From NCBI GenBank assembly GCA_900543325.1, contig UQQU01000011.1, forward strand, positions 1 to 52,971: 52,971 nt of DNA, in the 5' to 3' direction. Under the pieces are notes generated by a model. It was given only the letters and a program-made list of their open reading frames with translations, searched no databases and had not been told where the DNA came from. Source of the DNA: an uncultured Clostridium sp. GTDB lineage: Bacteria; Bacillota; Clostridia; Clostridiales; Clostridiaceae. This document shows positions 33,757 to 41,862 of the stretch, piece after piece. The position numbers and the translations under genes were made by a program. Each line of letters begins with the position of its first letter. Positions within the stretch are counted from its first letter, which is position 1.

Positions 33757-33875
33757 TAAAGTATTTATTACTAACATGTATTTATTTAAATTTATATTGT
33801 AATTAATAATTAAATATAGATGATAATTATTATTTGTGGTAATCTATAAAAAGAAAAGGTTTTTTAGGAGGATAT

Positions 33876-34757
33876 ATGAAAAATATAACTTTAAGTAATA
33901 GAACAAAAGGTGTTTTATTTATAATAATGTCTGCATTTGGATTTGCTATGATGTCTGCATTTGTTAAACTTTCAGGAGATTTACCATCTTTCCAAAAGAC
34001 ATTTTTCAGAAATATAACATCTTGTATAATTGCATTTATATTAATACTTATTAATAAGGAAAGTTTCTTTGGTAAATTGGAAAATCAAAAAATTTTAATT
34101 TTACGTTCAATATTTGGTACACTAGGAATAGTTTTTAACTTTTATGCAATAGATAAGTTAGTATTATCTGATGCCAATATGTTAAATAAATTAAGTCCAT
34201 TCTTTGTAATAATATTCAGTGCTCTTTTCTTAAAAGAAAAAATAAACCTAAAACAAGGACTAGCTATTATTGTAGCTTTTATAGGAGCATTATTTATAAT
34301 TAAACCACAATTTAATTTCGATATAATTCCATCATTAATTGGTGTATGTGGTGCTATATGTGCAGCTGCAGCTTATACTTGCTTAAGAGCTTTAGGTGGA
34401 AAAGAAAAATACTATACCATTGTATTTTACTTCTCATTCTTTTCTACGATAGTTATATTACCATTCATGTTAATGGTATATAAAGAAATGTCAATGTTAC
34501 AATTTGTTTATTTAATATTAGCTGGTATCTTTGCTAGTATTGGACAGTTTGGTATTACTATTGCTTATAAATATGCAAAAGCAAAAGAAATATCTATATT
34601 TGACTATAGTAACATCCTATTCTCAGCAATAATAAGTATAGTTTTATTTGGTGTTATCCCAGATTATCTAAGTGTAATTGGATATATAATCATCTTTGCT
34701 GTATCATTATATATGTTTTTATATAATAAAAAATTAGATAAAATTGAAAATAAGTAA
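33876..34757 (+). CDS. EamA/DMT-family transporter
   Basis: A 293-residue membrane protein with about ten helices in two EamA repeats (about 10-140 and 150-285). The first repeat has FAMMSAFVKLSGDLPSFQKTFFRN and LKEKINLKQGLAIIVAFIGAL; the second has ASIGQFGITIAYKYAKA. The family moves small metabolites such as amino acids or drugs; the substrate is not clear. TTTAGGAGGATAT precedes the ATG. Single gene with terminator. Confidence 0.9.
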   Translation: MKNITLSNRTKGVLFIIMSAFGFAMMSAFVKLSGDLPSFQKTFFRNITSCIIAFILILINKESFFGKLENQKILILRSIFGTLGIVFNFYAIDKLVLSDANMLNKLSPFFVIIFSALFLKEKINLKQGLAIIVAFIGALFIIKPQFNFDIIPSLIGVCGAICAAAAYTCLRALGGKEKYYTIVFYFSFFSTIVILPFMLMVYKEMSMLQFVYLILAGIFASIGQFGITIAYKYAKAKEISIFDYSNILFSAIISIVLFGVIPDYLSVIGYIIIFAVSLYMFLYNKKLDKIENK

Positions 34758-34763
34758 GGTAAT

Positions 34764-34800
34764 AAAAAAGTTGTGCTATATTTATAGTACAACTTTTTTA
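34764..34800 (+). terminator. terminator of the EamA gene
   Basis: AAAAAAGTTGTGCTATA pairs with TATAGTACAACTTTTTT with one G-U pair, followed by T. Confidence 0.9.
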
Positions 34801-34833
34801 TGCTATCAATACTTCTAAATACTTATTTACCTA

Positions 34834-34842
34834 TGCTATAAT
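34834..34842 (+). promoter_or_regulatory. extended -10 box of the SNF2 gene
   Basis: TGCTATAAT, 25 bases before the GTG start; identical to the -10 box of the DUF523 gene promoter. Confidence 0.5.
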
Positions 34843-34866
34843 TAAAACTTGTAAAGGAGGGGGAAC

Positions 34867-37743
34867 GTGTACGCTAATAAAAACTCAAATGTTTTAGATA
34901 TCCTTCTTAAAGATAAAAATAAAGAAGAATTAAAAATAGAACTATATTTAAATAAAATAGATTATAAAGGAGAACTTTCTATAGAATTTAAAATTGGATT
35001 AAAAAATAAACCATCTAATAAATTAAATATAATAAGAGATATAAAACAATTTTTAGTCTATTACGAAAATAACTTATCTCTAAAATATAGTAATGATTTC
35101 ACCTTTGATATAAGTAAGCAATACTTTTCAAGTAAGGATCTTGCTCTAATTGACTTTATTTATGAACTTCTAGAGATAGATAGTAGTAAATCTAAATATC
35201 TAAAATCTAATGATAAATTAATAGAAGGTAAATACATATATCCACCCAAGTATTTAATTAAAGAGTTATTTTATATTGTAAAAGATCATCGTATTTATTT
35301 TAATGAGGGATTCTTTAATAGACCTGTTGACTGTGAGATACTATTAGGCAATCCTTATATAGAAATGAACTTAGAATATATAGATAAAGAGTATATGTTA
35401 CAACTTCTATCTGATCTACCCATAATACTAAATAACAATTATAATGTTTTATTTAAAGGTACTACTATATATTTACCAGATAAAAACTTTATTAATAAAA
35501 TAAAGCCTTATTTTGAAATATTCAAAAAAGATAATAAGATTATTATTCCAAAAAATGAAGAGGAAAGAGTTTTAAAAGAACTTATTCCAGCCCTTAATAA
35601 TATAAGTGATAATTTAATATTATCTTCAAACATTAAAGAAAAAGTTGTTTTAGCTAAGCCAAAATTCAATTTTTATTTTAATAAAGAAAATAACTTTATT
35701 CTAATGACTTTAAAAGTTCAATATGATAAATTTGAATTTAATATTTTTAATGAATTTGATGAAAAAATAATATATAGGGATTTTAATAAAGAGCAAGAAG
35801 TTATGGCAGCTTTAAAATCACTTGGATTTGATTATGTTAATGATAAATACTACTTAACCTTAGGTGATGACTATATATATAATTTCTTTAAAAATAAGAT
35901 TCATGAATTGCAAAAATTTGGTGAAGTTTATTATTCAGAAAATTTCAAAGGAATTCGTAGGATAGACTCTAAAGGGATAATAGGACATATATCTGTTGGA
36001 AAATATGATTATTTTGAATTAAAATTTGATATAAAAGATATACCACAATTGGAAATAAGTAATGTTTTAAGAGCCTTTAGAGACAATTTAAGGTACTATA
36101 AACTTGAAAGTGGTGAATATTTAGATTTAGAATCCTTAGAATTAAATAACTTTTTAAAACTAATAGATAATCTTAATTCTTGTAATGATATAAAAGATAA
36201 CACAATTGAATTTCATAAAAGTAAAGGATTATACGCAAATGAATTTATAAAGGAAAATAATATAAAATTCATGAAAGGAATTGGATATCTAAGAAACCTT
36301 AAATCTCAATTTAATAATATAAACAAATTAAAATATGAACTTCCAAGAGAATTTATTGGAGAGCTTAGACAATATCAATATACCGGATATTGTTTTTTAA
36401 GAACTTTATACAATCTGGGGTTTGGTGGAATATTAGGGGATGAAATGGGATTAGGCAAAACTATACAAACTATTGCATTTATATCTTCTATTAAAGATAA
36501 AACTTCCTTGATTATAGCTCCCTCTTCATTAGTTTTTAACTGGAAGCAAGAGTTTACTAAATTTTCTCCTGAATTGAATGTTAAGCTAGTTACAGGAGGT
36601 AAAGAGGAAAGAAGTAAAACTTTAGATAATGCTGAAGATTATGATGTTTTAATAACTACATATTCATTATTAAAAAATGATATAGATAAATACTTAGATA
36701 TTGATTTTAATTGTGTAATATTAGATGAAGCACAAAATATAAAAAATTATACATCACAAAATGCAATGTATGTGAAACAGCTCAATAGTAAAAGTAAATT
36801 TGCCCTTACAGGAACCCCTATTGAAAATTCTTTATTAGAACTATGGTCTATCTTTGATTTTATAATGCCTGGATACTTATTTGATAGAGATACTTTTATC
36901 GTTAAATATTATAGAAGGTTTATGGATAATAATGAGTTATCCGTTGAATTTAAAAACTTAATAAAACCATTTATATTACGAAGACTAAAAAAAGATGTTC
37001 TTAAAGAACTTCCTTCAAAAATTGAAAAAATTATTGAGGTAGAACTTCCTAAAGCTCAACAAAAAGTTTATAGTATTTATAATAATAAGGTTATAGATTT
37101 AATTGAAAAGAAAATACGTGATGATGAGTTTTCTAGTGGTAGGATAGAAATACTATCATATATAACAAAATTAAGACAAATAGCATTAGATCCAAGTATT
37201 GTACTAGAAAATTATCAAGGTGAAAGTGGTAAAATAGATGCTTTAATAGAATTATTACATCAAGCTAATGATGAAGGTCATAAAATATTAGTTTTTTCTC
37301 AATTTACTTCTGTTTTACACAGTATTAAAAAAAGATTAGAAATAGAAAATTTGAAATATTGCTATTTAGATGGTACACTGTCACATAAGAAGAGAAATGA
37401 GGCAGTAGATACCTTTAATGAAAGTAATATTCCAATATTCCTAATAAGTTTAAAGGCTGGTGGTACTGGCTTAAATCTCCAAAGTGCAGATATTGTTATA
37501 CACTTTGATCCATGGTGGAATCCATCTGTAGAAGCTCAAGCAAGTGATAGAGCTCATAGAATAGGTCAAAAAAATATAGTTGAGGTAATAAAACTTATAT
37601 CTAAAGATACAGTGGAAGAAAAAGTTATTAAATTACAAAATGAGAAAAAACAATTAATAAATAAAGTTTTAGATAATAATTCTCTAGATACTAATAATAT
37701 TTTTGATCTATCAAAAGATGAAATATTGAAGTTATTTGAATAA
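34867..37743 (+). CDS. SNF2/Rad54-family DEAD-like helicase
   Basis: A 958-residue DNA translocase. The first 480 residues hold the bacterial SNF2-associated region, without a visible N-terminal SWIM zinc finger (no CxC...CxH). The motor starts at LRQYQYTGYCFL: motif I GDEMGLGKT (524-532), motif II LDEAQ (619-623), TGTPIENSLLELWSIFDF, then motifs V and VI in KAGGTGLNLQ and AHRIGQ (865-905). Such proteins move on DNA or displace RNA polymerase (RapA/HepA group). The start is GTG at 34867 after AAAGGAGGGGG. A TPR protein gene follows after 44 bases without a terminator. Confidence 0.93.
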   Translation: MYANKNSNVLDILLKDKNKEELKIELYLNKIDYKGELSIEFKIGLKNKPSNKLNIIRDIKQFLVYYENNLSLKYSNDFTFDISKQYFSSKDLALIDFIYELLEIDSSKSKYLKSNDKLIEGKYIYPPKYLIKELFYIVKDHRIYFNEGFFNRPVDCEILLGNPYIEMNLEYIDKEYMLQLLSDLPIILNNNYNVLFKGTTIYLPDKNFINKIKPYFEIFKKDNKIIIPKNEEERVLKELIPALNNISDNLILSSNIKEKVVLAKPKFNFYFNKENNFILMTLKVQYDKFEFNIFNEFDEKIIYRDFNKEQEVMAALKSLGFDYVNDKYYLTLGDDYIYNFFKNKIHELQKFGEVYYSENFKGIRRIDSKGIIGHISVGKYDYFELKFDIKDIPQLEISNVLRAFRDNLRYYKLESGEYLDLESLELNNFLKLIDNLNSCNDIKDNTIEFHKSKGLYANEFIKENNIKFMKGIGYLRNLKSQFNNINKLKYELPREFIGELRQYQYTGYCFLRTLYNLGFGGILGDEMGLGKTIQTIAFISSIKDKTSLIIAPSSLVFNWKQEFTKFSPELNVKLVTGGKEERSKTLDNAEDYDVLITTYSLLKNDIDKYLDIDFNCVILDEAQNIKNYTSQNAMYVKQLNSKSKFALTGTPIENSLLELWSIFDFIMPGYLFDRDTFIVKYYRRFMDNNELSVEFKNLIKPFILRRLKKDVLKELPSKIEKIIEVELPKAQQKVYSIYNNKVIDLIEKKIRDDEFSSGRIEILSYITKLRQIALDPSIVLENYQGESGKIDALIELLHQANDEGHKILVFSQFTSVLHSIKKRLEIENLKYCYLDGTLSHKKRNEAVDTFNESNIPIFLISLKAGGTGLNLQSADIVIHFDPWWNPSVEAQASDRAHRIGQKNIVEVIKLISKDTVEEKVIKLQNEKKQLINKVLDNNSLDTNNIFDLSKDEILKLFE

Positions 37744-37787
37744 TTTAAATAACTTAGCTAAAATACAATAAAAAAAGAGGTTTTATA

Positions 37788-38564
37788 ATGGAATTAAATA
37801 AAGACTTTTTAGAGAAATATAATAATTTAATGAATGAAGATGTTGAATTAGCTCTAGAATTTTCATTAAATGCACTAAAAGAAAGTAATAATGTAGATTT
37901 CTATGCATATGTTGCTGATTGCTATATGTCATTAGATGAGTTTGATAAAGCTGTAAATGCTCTAAAAACAGCCTTAGATAATAATTGCACTAATGGTACA
38001 TATGCTAAAAGTTTATTAGGAGAATCTTTATTTTACTTAAATAAATTTGAAGAAAGTAAGGCTGTATTCGAAGATTTAAGATTAGAAAATCCTAATAGTT
38101 TTTTTGTTACAGCTTACTTAATTGATGTTAATATTAATTTAAATAAATATAAAGAGGCTATTAAATTAGGTGAAGATATATTAAACTCTAATGTACTAGA
38201 TTCTAATGATACTGCATATATATTAGTTAATCTAGGATGGATTAATTTAAAATATCTAAGCAATAAAGATAAAGCACTAGAATATTTTAATAAGGCATTA
38301 GAACTTGATAAAAATATTGGTAGAGCCTATATTGGCCTAGCTGAATATTATTTTAGTATTGGAGATTATAATAGCTCATTAGTAAATTATGAAAAAGCAA
38401 TAGATTTACAAGAAGGTACAATTGATGTCTATTTTGGTATTGCAATGTGTTACAAAGCATTAAAACAATATGATGATGCTTTAAGTTATTTACATATAGT
38501 GCATGATGCAGATAACACTAATGAAACATATATAAAAGAAATTAGAGAAATAGAAAAATTATAA
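37788..38564 (+). CDS. tetratricopeptide repeat protein
   Basis: A 258-residue soluble protein made of about six TPR units: repeats such as YAYVADCYMSLDEFDKAVNA, ALEYFNKALELDKNIGRAYI and YFGIAMCYKALKQYDDALSY show the W/Y-G-Y-A-P pattern. It is a scaffold that binds peptides of partner proteins. AAAGAGGTTTTATA precedes the ATG. It lies 44 bases after the SNF2 gene, likely on the same transcript; the partner is unknown. Confidence 0.88.
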   Translation: MELNKDFLEKYNNLMNEDVELALEFSLNALKESNNVDFYAYVADCYMSLDEFDKAVNALKTALDNNCTNGTYAKSLLGESLFYLNKFEESKAVFEDLRLENPNSFFVTAYLIDVNINLNKYKEAIKLGEDILNSNVLDSNDTAYILVNLGWINLKYLSNKDKALEYFNKALELDKNIGRAYIGLAEYYFSIGDYNSSLVNYEKAIDLQEGTIDVYFGIAMCYKALKQYDDALSYLHIVHDADNTNETYIKEIREIEKL

Positions 38565-38615
38565 TTTTGAATTAAGTTTAAAAAAAGTGATTATACTAAG
38601 GTTGAGGTGATACTT

Positions 38616-38978
38616 ATGTACCAAAGTATAGGAATAAACTTAAGCAAAAATTTAGATGCAGCTACAAAAAGAATAAAAGTTCCTGCTATTACTCAAAGAT
38701 CATATTACAAAGACTCAGATAATTGCGAAGAAGAATTCATTAATTTTTATAAATCTGATTCTGATTATAATAATATGGATTATGATGATAATATTAACTA
38801 TTTAGATGATGATTACGATGAATCTATAAATGATGATTCTGAATGTTCATGTGGATGCTGTAGTGCTGATTCATTAATGGATAAAATGAAAAATATAGAT
38901 TCTAAGGTTGCAATTATGGTTGGAGTAGGTGCTTTAATAGCATTCATTGGTTTGTATAAATTGCTTAAAAGAAGATAA
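38616..38978 (+). CDS. small tail-anchored acidic protein
   Basis: A 120-residue protein. The middle (45-80) is very rich in Asp, Asn and Tyr, followed by a cysteine group CSCGCC (residues near 80-86) and a C-terminal membrane helix (VAIMVGVGALIAFIGLYKLL) with a basic end. It is likely held in the membrane by its tail with the acidic part in the cytosol. The start at 38616 follows GAGGTGATACTT; a GTG at 38607 lies inside the ribosome site. No family recognised. Confidence 0.75.
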   Translation: MYQSIGINLSKNLDAATKRIKVPAITQRSYYKDSDNCEEEFINFYKSDSDYNNMDYDDNINYLDDDYDESINDDSECSCGCCSADSLMDKMKNIDSKVAIMVGVGALIAFIGLYKLLKRR

Positions 38979-38996
38979 AGTATTTATAAATATTTT

Positions 38997-39036
38997 AAAA
39001 TAAGCGTCGTAAATTATAGCGACGCTTATTTTATCT
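38997..39036 (+). terminator. terminator before idi
   Basis: Perfect 13-bp stem AAAATAAGCGTCG (38997-39009) with CGACGCTTATTTT (39020-39032), followed by a T-rich end. Confidence 0.9.
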
Positions 39037-39098
39037 AAATATCTCAATTCTATAAAAGCTTATTTATTTATAAAAAAATTATTAAGGAGAATTTTGAA

Positions 39099-39632
39099 AT
39101 GAAAGAAATTATAATTTGTGTTGATGAAAAGGATAATGAACTGGGATATATTGAGAAAATGGATGCTCATATTAAAGGAGTACTTCATAGAGCATTATCA
39201 ATATTTATTTTTAATGAGAAAAATGAACTACTTCTTCAAAAAAGATATAGTGGAAAATATCATTCACCTAGCCTTTGGACAAATACTTGTTGTACACATC
39301 CTAATAAAAATGAAAGTACAGATTCTGCTGCTAAAAGACGTTTAGAAGAGGAGATGGGATTTTGTTGCGATTTGAAAGAAGTATTTTCTTTTATTTACTA
39401 TATTAAGTTTGATAACAATCTTATAGAACATGAATTCGATCATGTATACTTTGGTAGATATTCAGATAAAATTTATATAAATCCATTAGAAGTTGAAGAT
39501 TATAAATGGATATCAATAAATGAAATAAAAACTGATTTAAAAAATAATCCAGAAAATTATACTTATTGGTTTAGATATATAATGGAAAATCATATAAAAG
39601 AAATTGAAGAAAACTTAGATTTTCTAGATTAA
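39099..39632 (+). CDS. idi: isopentenyl-diphosphate delta-isomerase, type I
   Basis: A 177-residue Nudix-fold enzyme that interconverts isopentenyl and dimethylallyl diphosphate. The motifs are GVLHRALSIFIF, KYHSPSLWTNTCCTHP (catalytic Cys C65, metal His H67) and LIEHEFDHVY with E110 and E112. The Nudix box is AKRRLEEEMGF. It is the metal-dependent type I form, not the flavin type II. AAGGAGAATTTTG precedes the ATG. It is not next to other isoprenoid genes. Confidence 0.93.
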   Translation: MKEIIICVDEKDNELGYIEKMDAHIKGVLHRALSIFIFNEKNELLLQKRYSGKYHSPSLWTNTCCTHPNKNESTDSAAKRRLEEEMGFCCDLKEVFSFIYYIKFDNNLIEHEFDHVYFGRYSDKIYINPLEVEDYKWISINEIKTDLKNNPENYTYWFRYIMENHIKEIEENLDFLD

Positions 39633-39726
39633 TATATATTAAAAACTATTGTAAGTAAATTAATAGTAATATAAAATATTCTATATAAAATCTAATTATT
39701 TTACAAATGAAAGGAAATAACTAAAT

Positions 39727-40071
39727 ATGGATAATAAAAAGCCACAAGAGTATATAGCTAATATAGCAAAAGCATCATCTTATTTTGCATTTAAGAATGG
39801 TCCAATTAAAGACTTATGCAAAGAAGGAAAAATCTCAGAAGAAGAAATTAATAATATACAATCATATATGCAAAATCATTTAGCTTATCTTTATACAGTA
39901 TTACTTGAGGAAAATAACTTAAAAAAATTTGATTTAGTAATTAGTACTATGAATAAATTTTATGTTGATGATAAAGAAGAAGTTTTATTAGCTGATGATG
40001 GCTTCGATAAGTTTTATGAAAACTTATTTCCACAAGTATCAAATATATCAATAAATAATATAAAAAAATAG
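39727..40071 (+). CDS. hypothetical protein
   Basis: A 114-residue acidic, helical protein (YIANIAKASSYFAFKNGPIKDL, then two amphipathic helices). No known motif and no membrane segment. AAAGGAAATAACTAAAT precedes the ATG. Its stop codon abuts the -35 box of the T-box promoter. Not recognised. Confidence 0.7.
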   Translation: MDNKKPQEYIANIAKASSYFAFKNGPIKDLCKEGKISEEEINNIQSYMQNHLAYLYTVLLEENNLKKFDLVISTMNKFYVDDKEEVLLADDGFDKFYENLFPQVSNISINNIKK

Positions 40072-40073
40072 TA

Positions 40074-40102
40074 TTGACTCATATCCATTTTGTGGATATA
40101 AT
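40074..40102 (+). promoter_or_regulatory. T-box/trpP promoter
   Basis: TTGACT (40074-40079), 17-bp spacer, TATAAT (40097-40102). The spacer holds ATATCC and GGATAT (40081-40086, 40094-40099), a small palindrome that could be a second control site. Confidence 0.75.
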
Positions 40103-40108
40103 GGTATT

Positions 40109-40395
40109 AATAACAAATTTAAAATTCTTAGACAAGGGATAGTAATATATCTTAGCTTCATTAAAGAGAGTTAAGGATGGTGAGATCTTAACAAGAAGGA
40201 GTTATATGAATGGGCCTTAGAGGAGTAAAGGGAAAAGTTTTCTTAGTACCGGATACCGTAACCTACACGTTATAGTAGGACAAGTATGCTAGTACTTGGT
40301 TTCAAGTGATGAAATTTATTATTTATTTTTCATAAATTAGGTGGTACCGCGGATTATTTACTCCGTCCTATATTCATAGGACGGAGTTTTTTATT
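40109..40395 (+). ncRNA. tryptophan T-box riboswitch
   Basis: A full T-box leader. Stem I has AGTA (near 40140) facing GAA-TGG-G: the closing pairs AAGG/CCTT and ATATA/TATAT place TGG (40211-40213) as specifier codon for Trp. The T-box element GGTGGTACCGCGG lies at about 40340-40352. The terminator is ACTCCGTCCTAT (40360-40371) with its complement (40376-40387) and T6. Uncharged tRNA-Trp would favour the antiterminator and switch on trpP. The T-box base after TGG is T, which would pair with an A discriminator. Confidence 0.95.
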
Positions 40396-40405
40396 TTATA
40401 AATTT

Positions 40406-40429
40406 AAGGAGGTGATGAATATGGTATGA
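40406..40429 (+). other. perfect ribosome site with two-codon minigene
   Basis: AAGGAGGTGAT is the fullest Shine-Dalgarno of the window, yet it leads into ATG GTA TGA (40421-40429), a Met-Val minigene, 67 bases before the real trpP start. It could be a decayed gene start or a translational control device. Confidence 0.5.
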
Positions 40430-40495
40430 AAAATAGCTAAATTAAATTTTAAGTTTAATATTTATGATTATTATTTAAATTTAGGGGGAATAAAA

Positions 40496-41059
40496 ATGAA
40501 AACAAATATAAATACAAATATAAATACAAAAAAAATGATTATTAACGCTCTTCTTTTAGCTATAGGTGCTATATTACATCAAATAACTCCAGCTCTAGGC
40601 TTACCAATGCAACCTGATTTTGCTTTAGCAATGCTCTTTATTATAATGATAATTAATAATAATGACTATAAAACATCACTTATTGCTGCAATAATTACAG
40701 GTGTATTTACTGCCTTAACAACTAAATTTCCCGGTGGGCAACTACCTAATATTATAGATAAGATAATTACTGTAAATTTAATGTATGCTATTCTATTATT
40801 TTTAAATAAAATATTAGAATATATAAATGTTAATAAGAATATGAAAGAAAATTTATTAGTAATAATAAGCTTTCCATTAGGAACATTAATAAGTGGAACT
40901 ACTTTCTTATTATCAGCACAATATATTGTAGGATTACCAGCTAAATTTTCGATACTTTTTCTAACTAGTGTAATTCCTGCACTTTTAATAAATACAATAG
41001 GCGGATTTATTCTTTATCAAGCAATAAATGTGTCATTAAAGAGAGTTATAAGAGCATGA
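40496..41059 (+). CDS. trpP: tryptophan transporter TrpP
   Basis: A 187-residue membrane protein with about five helices, of the TrpP (YhaG) family of tryptophan importers: MIINALLLAIGAILHQ, LPMQPDFALAMLF, and TTKFPGGQLPNIIDK are typical. The Trp-specific T-box upstream supports the substrate. The N-terminus holds a short tandem repeat (TNIN TNIN) from a 12-base DNA duplication. The start at 40496 follows GGGGGAA. Single gene. Confidence 0.9.
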   Translation: MKTNINTNINTKKMIINALLLAIGAILHQITPALGLPMQPDFALAMLFIIMIINNNDYKTSLIAAIITGVFTALTTKFPGGQLPNIIDKIITVNLMYAILLFLNKILEYINVNKNMKENLLVIISFPLGTLISGTTFLLSAQYIVGLPAKFSILFLTSVIPALLINTIGGFILYQAINVSLKRVIRA

Positions 41060-41148
41060 AACCCTAAAATACTAAATGCAAAATTATTATTTATTGTTGA
41101 TATTTATGCTTTATTTTGTTAAATTATAAATAAGATTTTTTAATATAA

Positions 41149-41187
41149 TACCTTTTACAAAAGTTATAAAACTTTTTGTAAAAGGTA
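41149..41187 (+). terminator. hairpin after trpP
   Basis: TACCTTTTACAAAAGTT (41149-41165) pairs with the stretch ending in TTTGTAAAAGGTA (41187) with one bulged base. No T run follows on the + strand, so it may be a weak terminator or a leader element of the next gene. Confidence 0.45.
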
Positions 41188-41214
41188 AATTAAAACCTAG
41201 GAGGAAACATAATA

Positions 41215-41628
41215 ATGTATATAGCATTTGGAAATAGAGTTTTAGATAGTAAGGATATTAAAAATATAATTGAAGAAAATACTGAATTTAAGGTAATAAA
41301 AGACATGAGTAAAGGTTCTAAAAGAGAAGATATAGTTGCTTTTAACTTAAGTGTAAGTATTGATATATTAAATGAAGAAATAGAAGAAAGTATTAATATT
41401 AATGAGTTAGATGAAGATTCTTTATTTGACGAATATATGGCTTCTACAGAAGAATTAGGTTTTGAACTAGAAGAATATTTACCTGAAGATTCTATAATAG
41501 ATTTTAAGGCCTATAAATGGGAACCTTCTGATAATGATATAAAGGCTGTTTTAGTAATGGCTAATGAAGAGTTAGGATATAACAAACTTAAAGATGTAAT
41601 GAGAAGGTTATTAACACAAGTTGAATAA
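41215..41628 (+). CDS. hypothetical acidic protein
   Basis: A 137-residue protein, strongly acidic in the middle (EEIEESININELDEDSLFDE). No membrane segment, no known motif. TAGGAGGAAACATAAT precedes the ATG. It has its own terminator. Not recognised. Confidence 0.75.
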   Translation: MYIAFGNRVLDSKDIKNIIEENTEFKVIKDMSKGSKREDIVAFNLSVSIDILNEEIEESININELDEDSLFDEYMASTEELGFELEEYLPEDSIIDFKAYKWEPSDNDIKAVLVMANEELGYNKLKDVMRRLLTQVE

Positions 41629-41687
41629 ATTAAAACTGGAATTTATAGTATATTAGCTTAATTTCTAAATAAATATTTTAAATATAA

Positions 41688-41732
41688 AACAAGATAAAAC
41701 ATTTTATTAAATGTCTTATCTTGTTTTTTTAT
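41688..41732 (+). terminator. terminator of the 41.2-kb gene
   Basis: AACAAGATAA then ACATTT pair with AAATGT then TTATCTTGTT (one bulge), followed by TTTTTT. Confidence 0.85.
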
Positions 41733-41862
41733 AGATTTTTATATGAAAAATAGCTAAAAATGTTACAATTATTGTATACTATGGTTAAAATATATATTTT
41801 TGCTTATTTTTAATGTATTCCTAATTAAATTTTAGGCTAGAATTATATAGCGGGGTGTTTAT

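Noticed and set aside
40496..40540. 12-base tandem repeat at the trpP start as a phase-variation tract
   Set aside because: The unit is a multiple of three, so changes in copy number would keep the frame.
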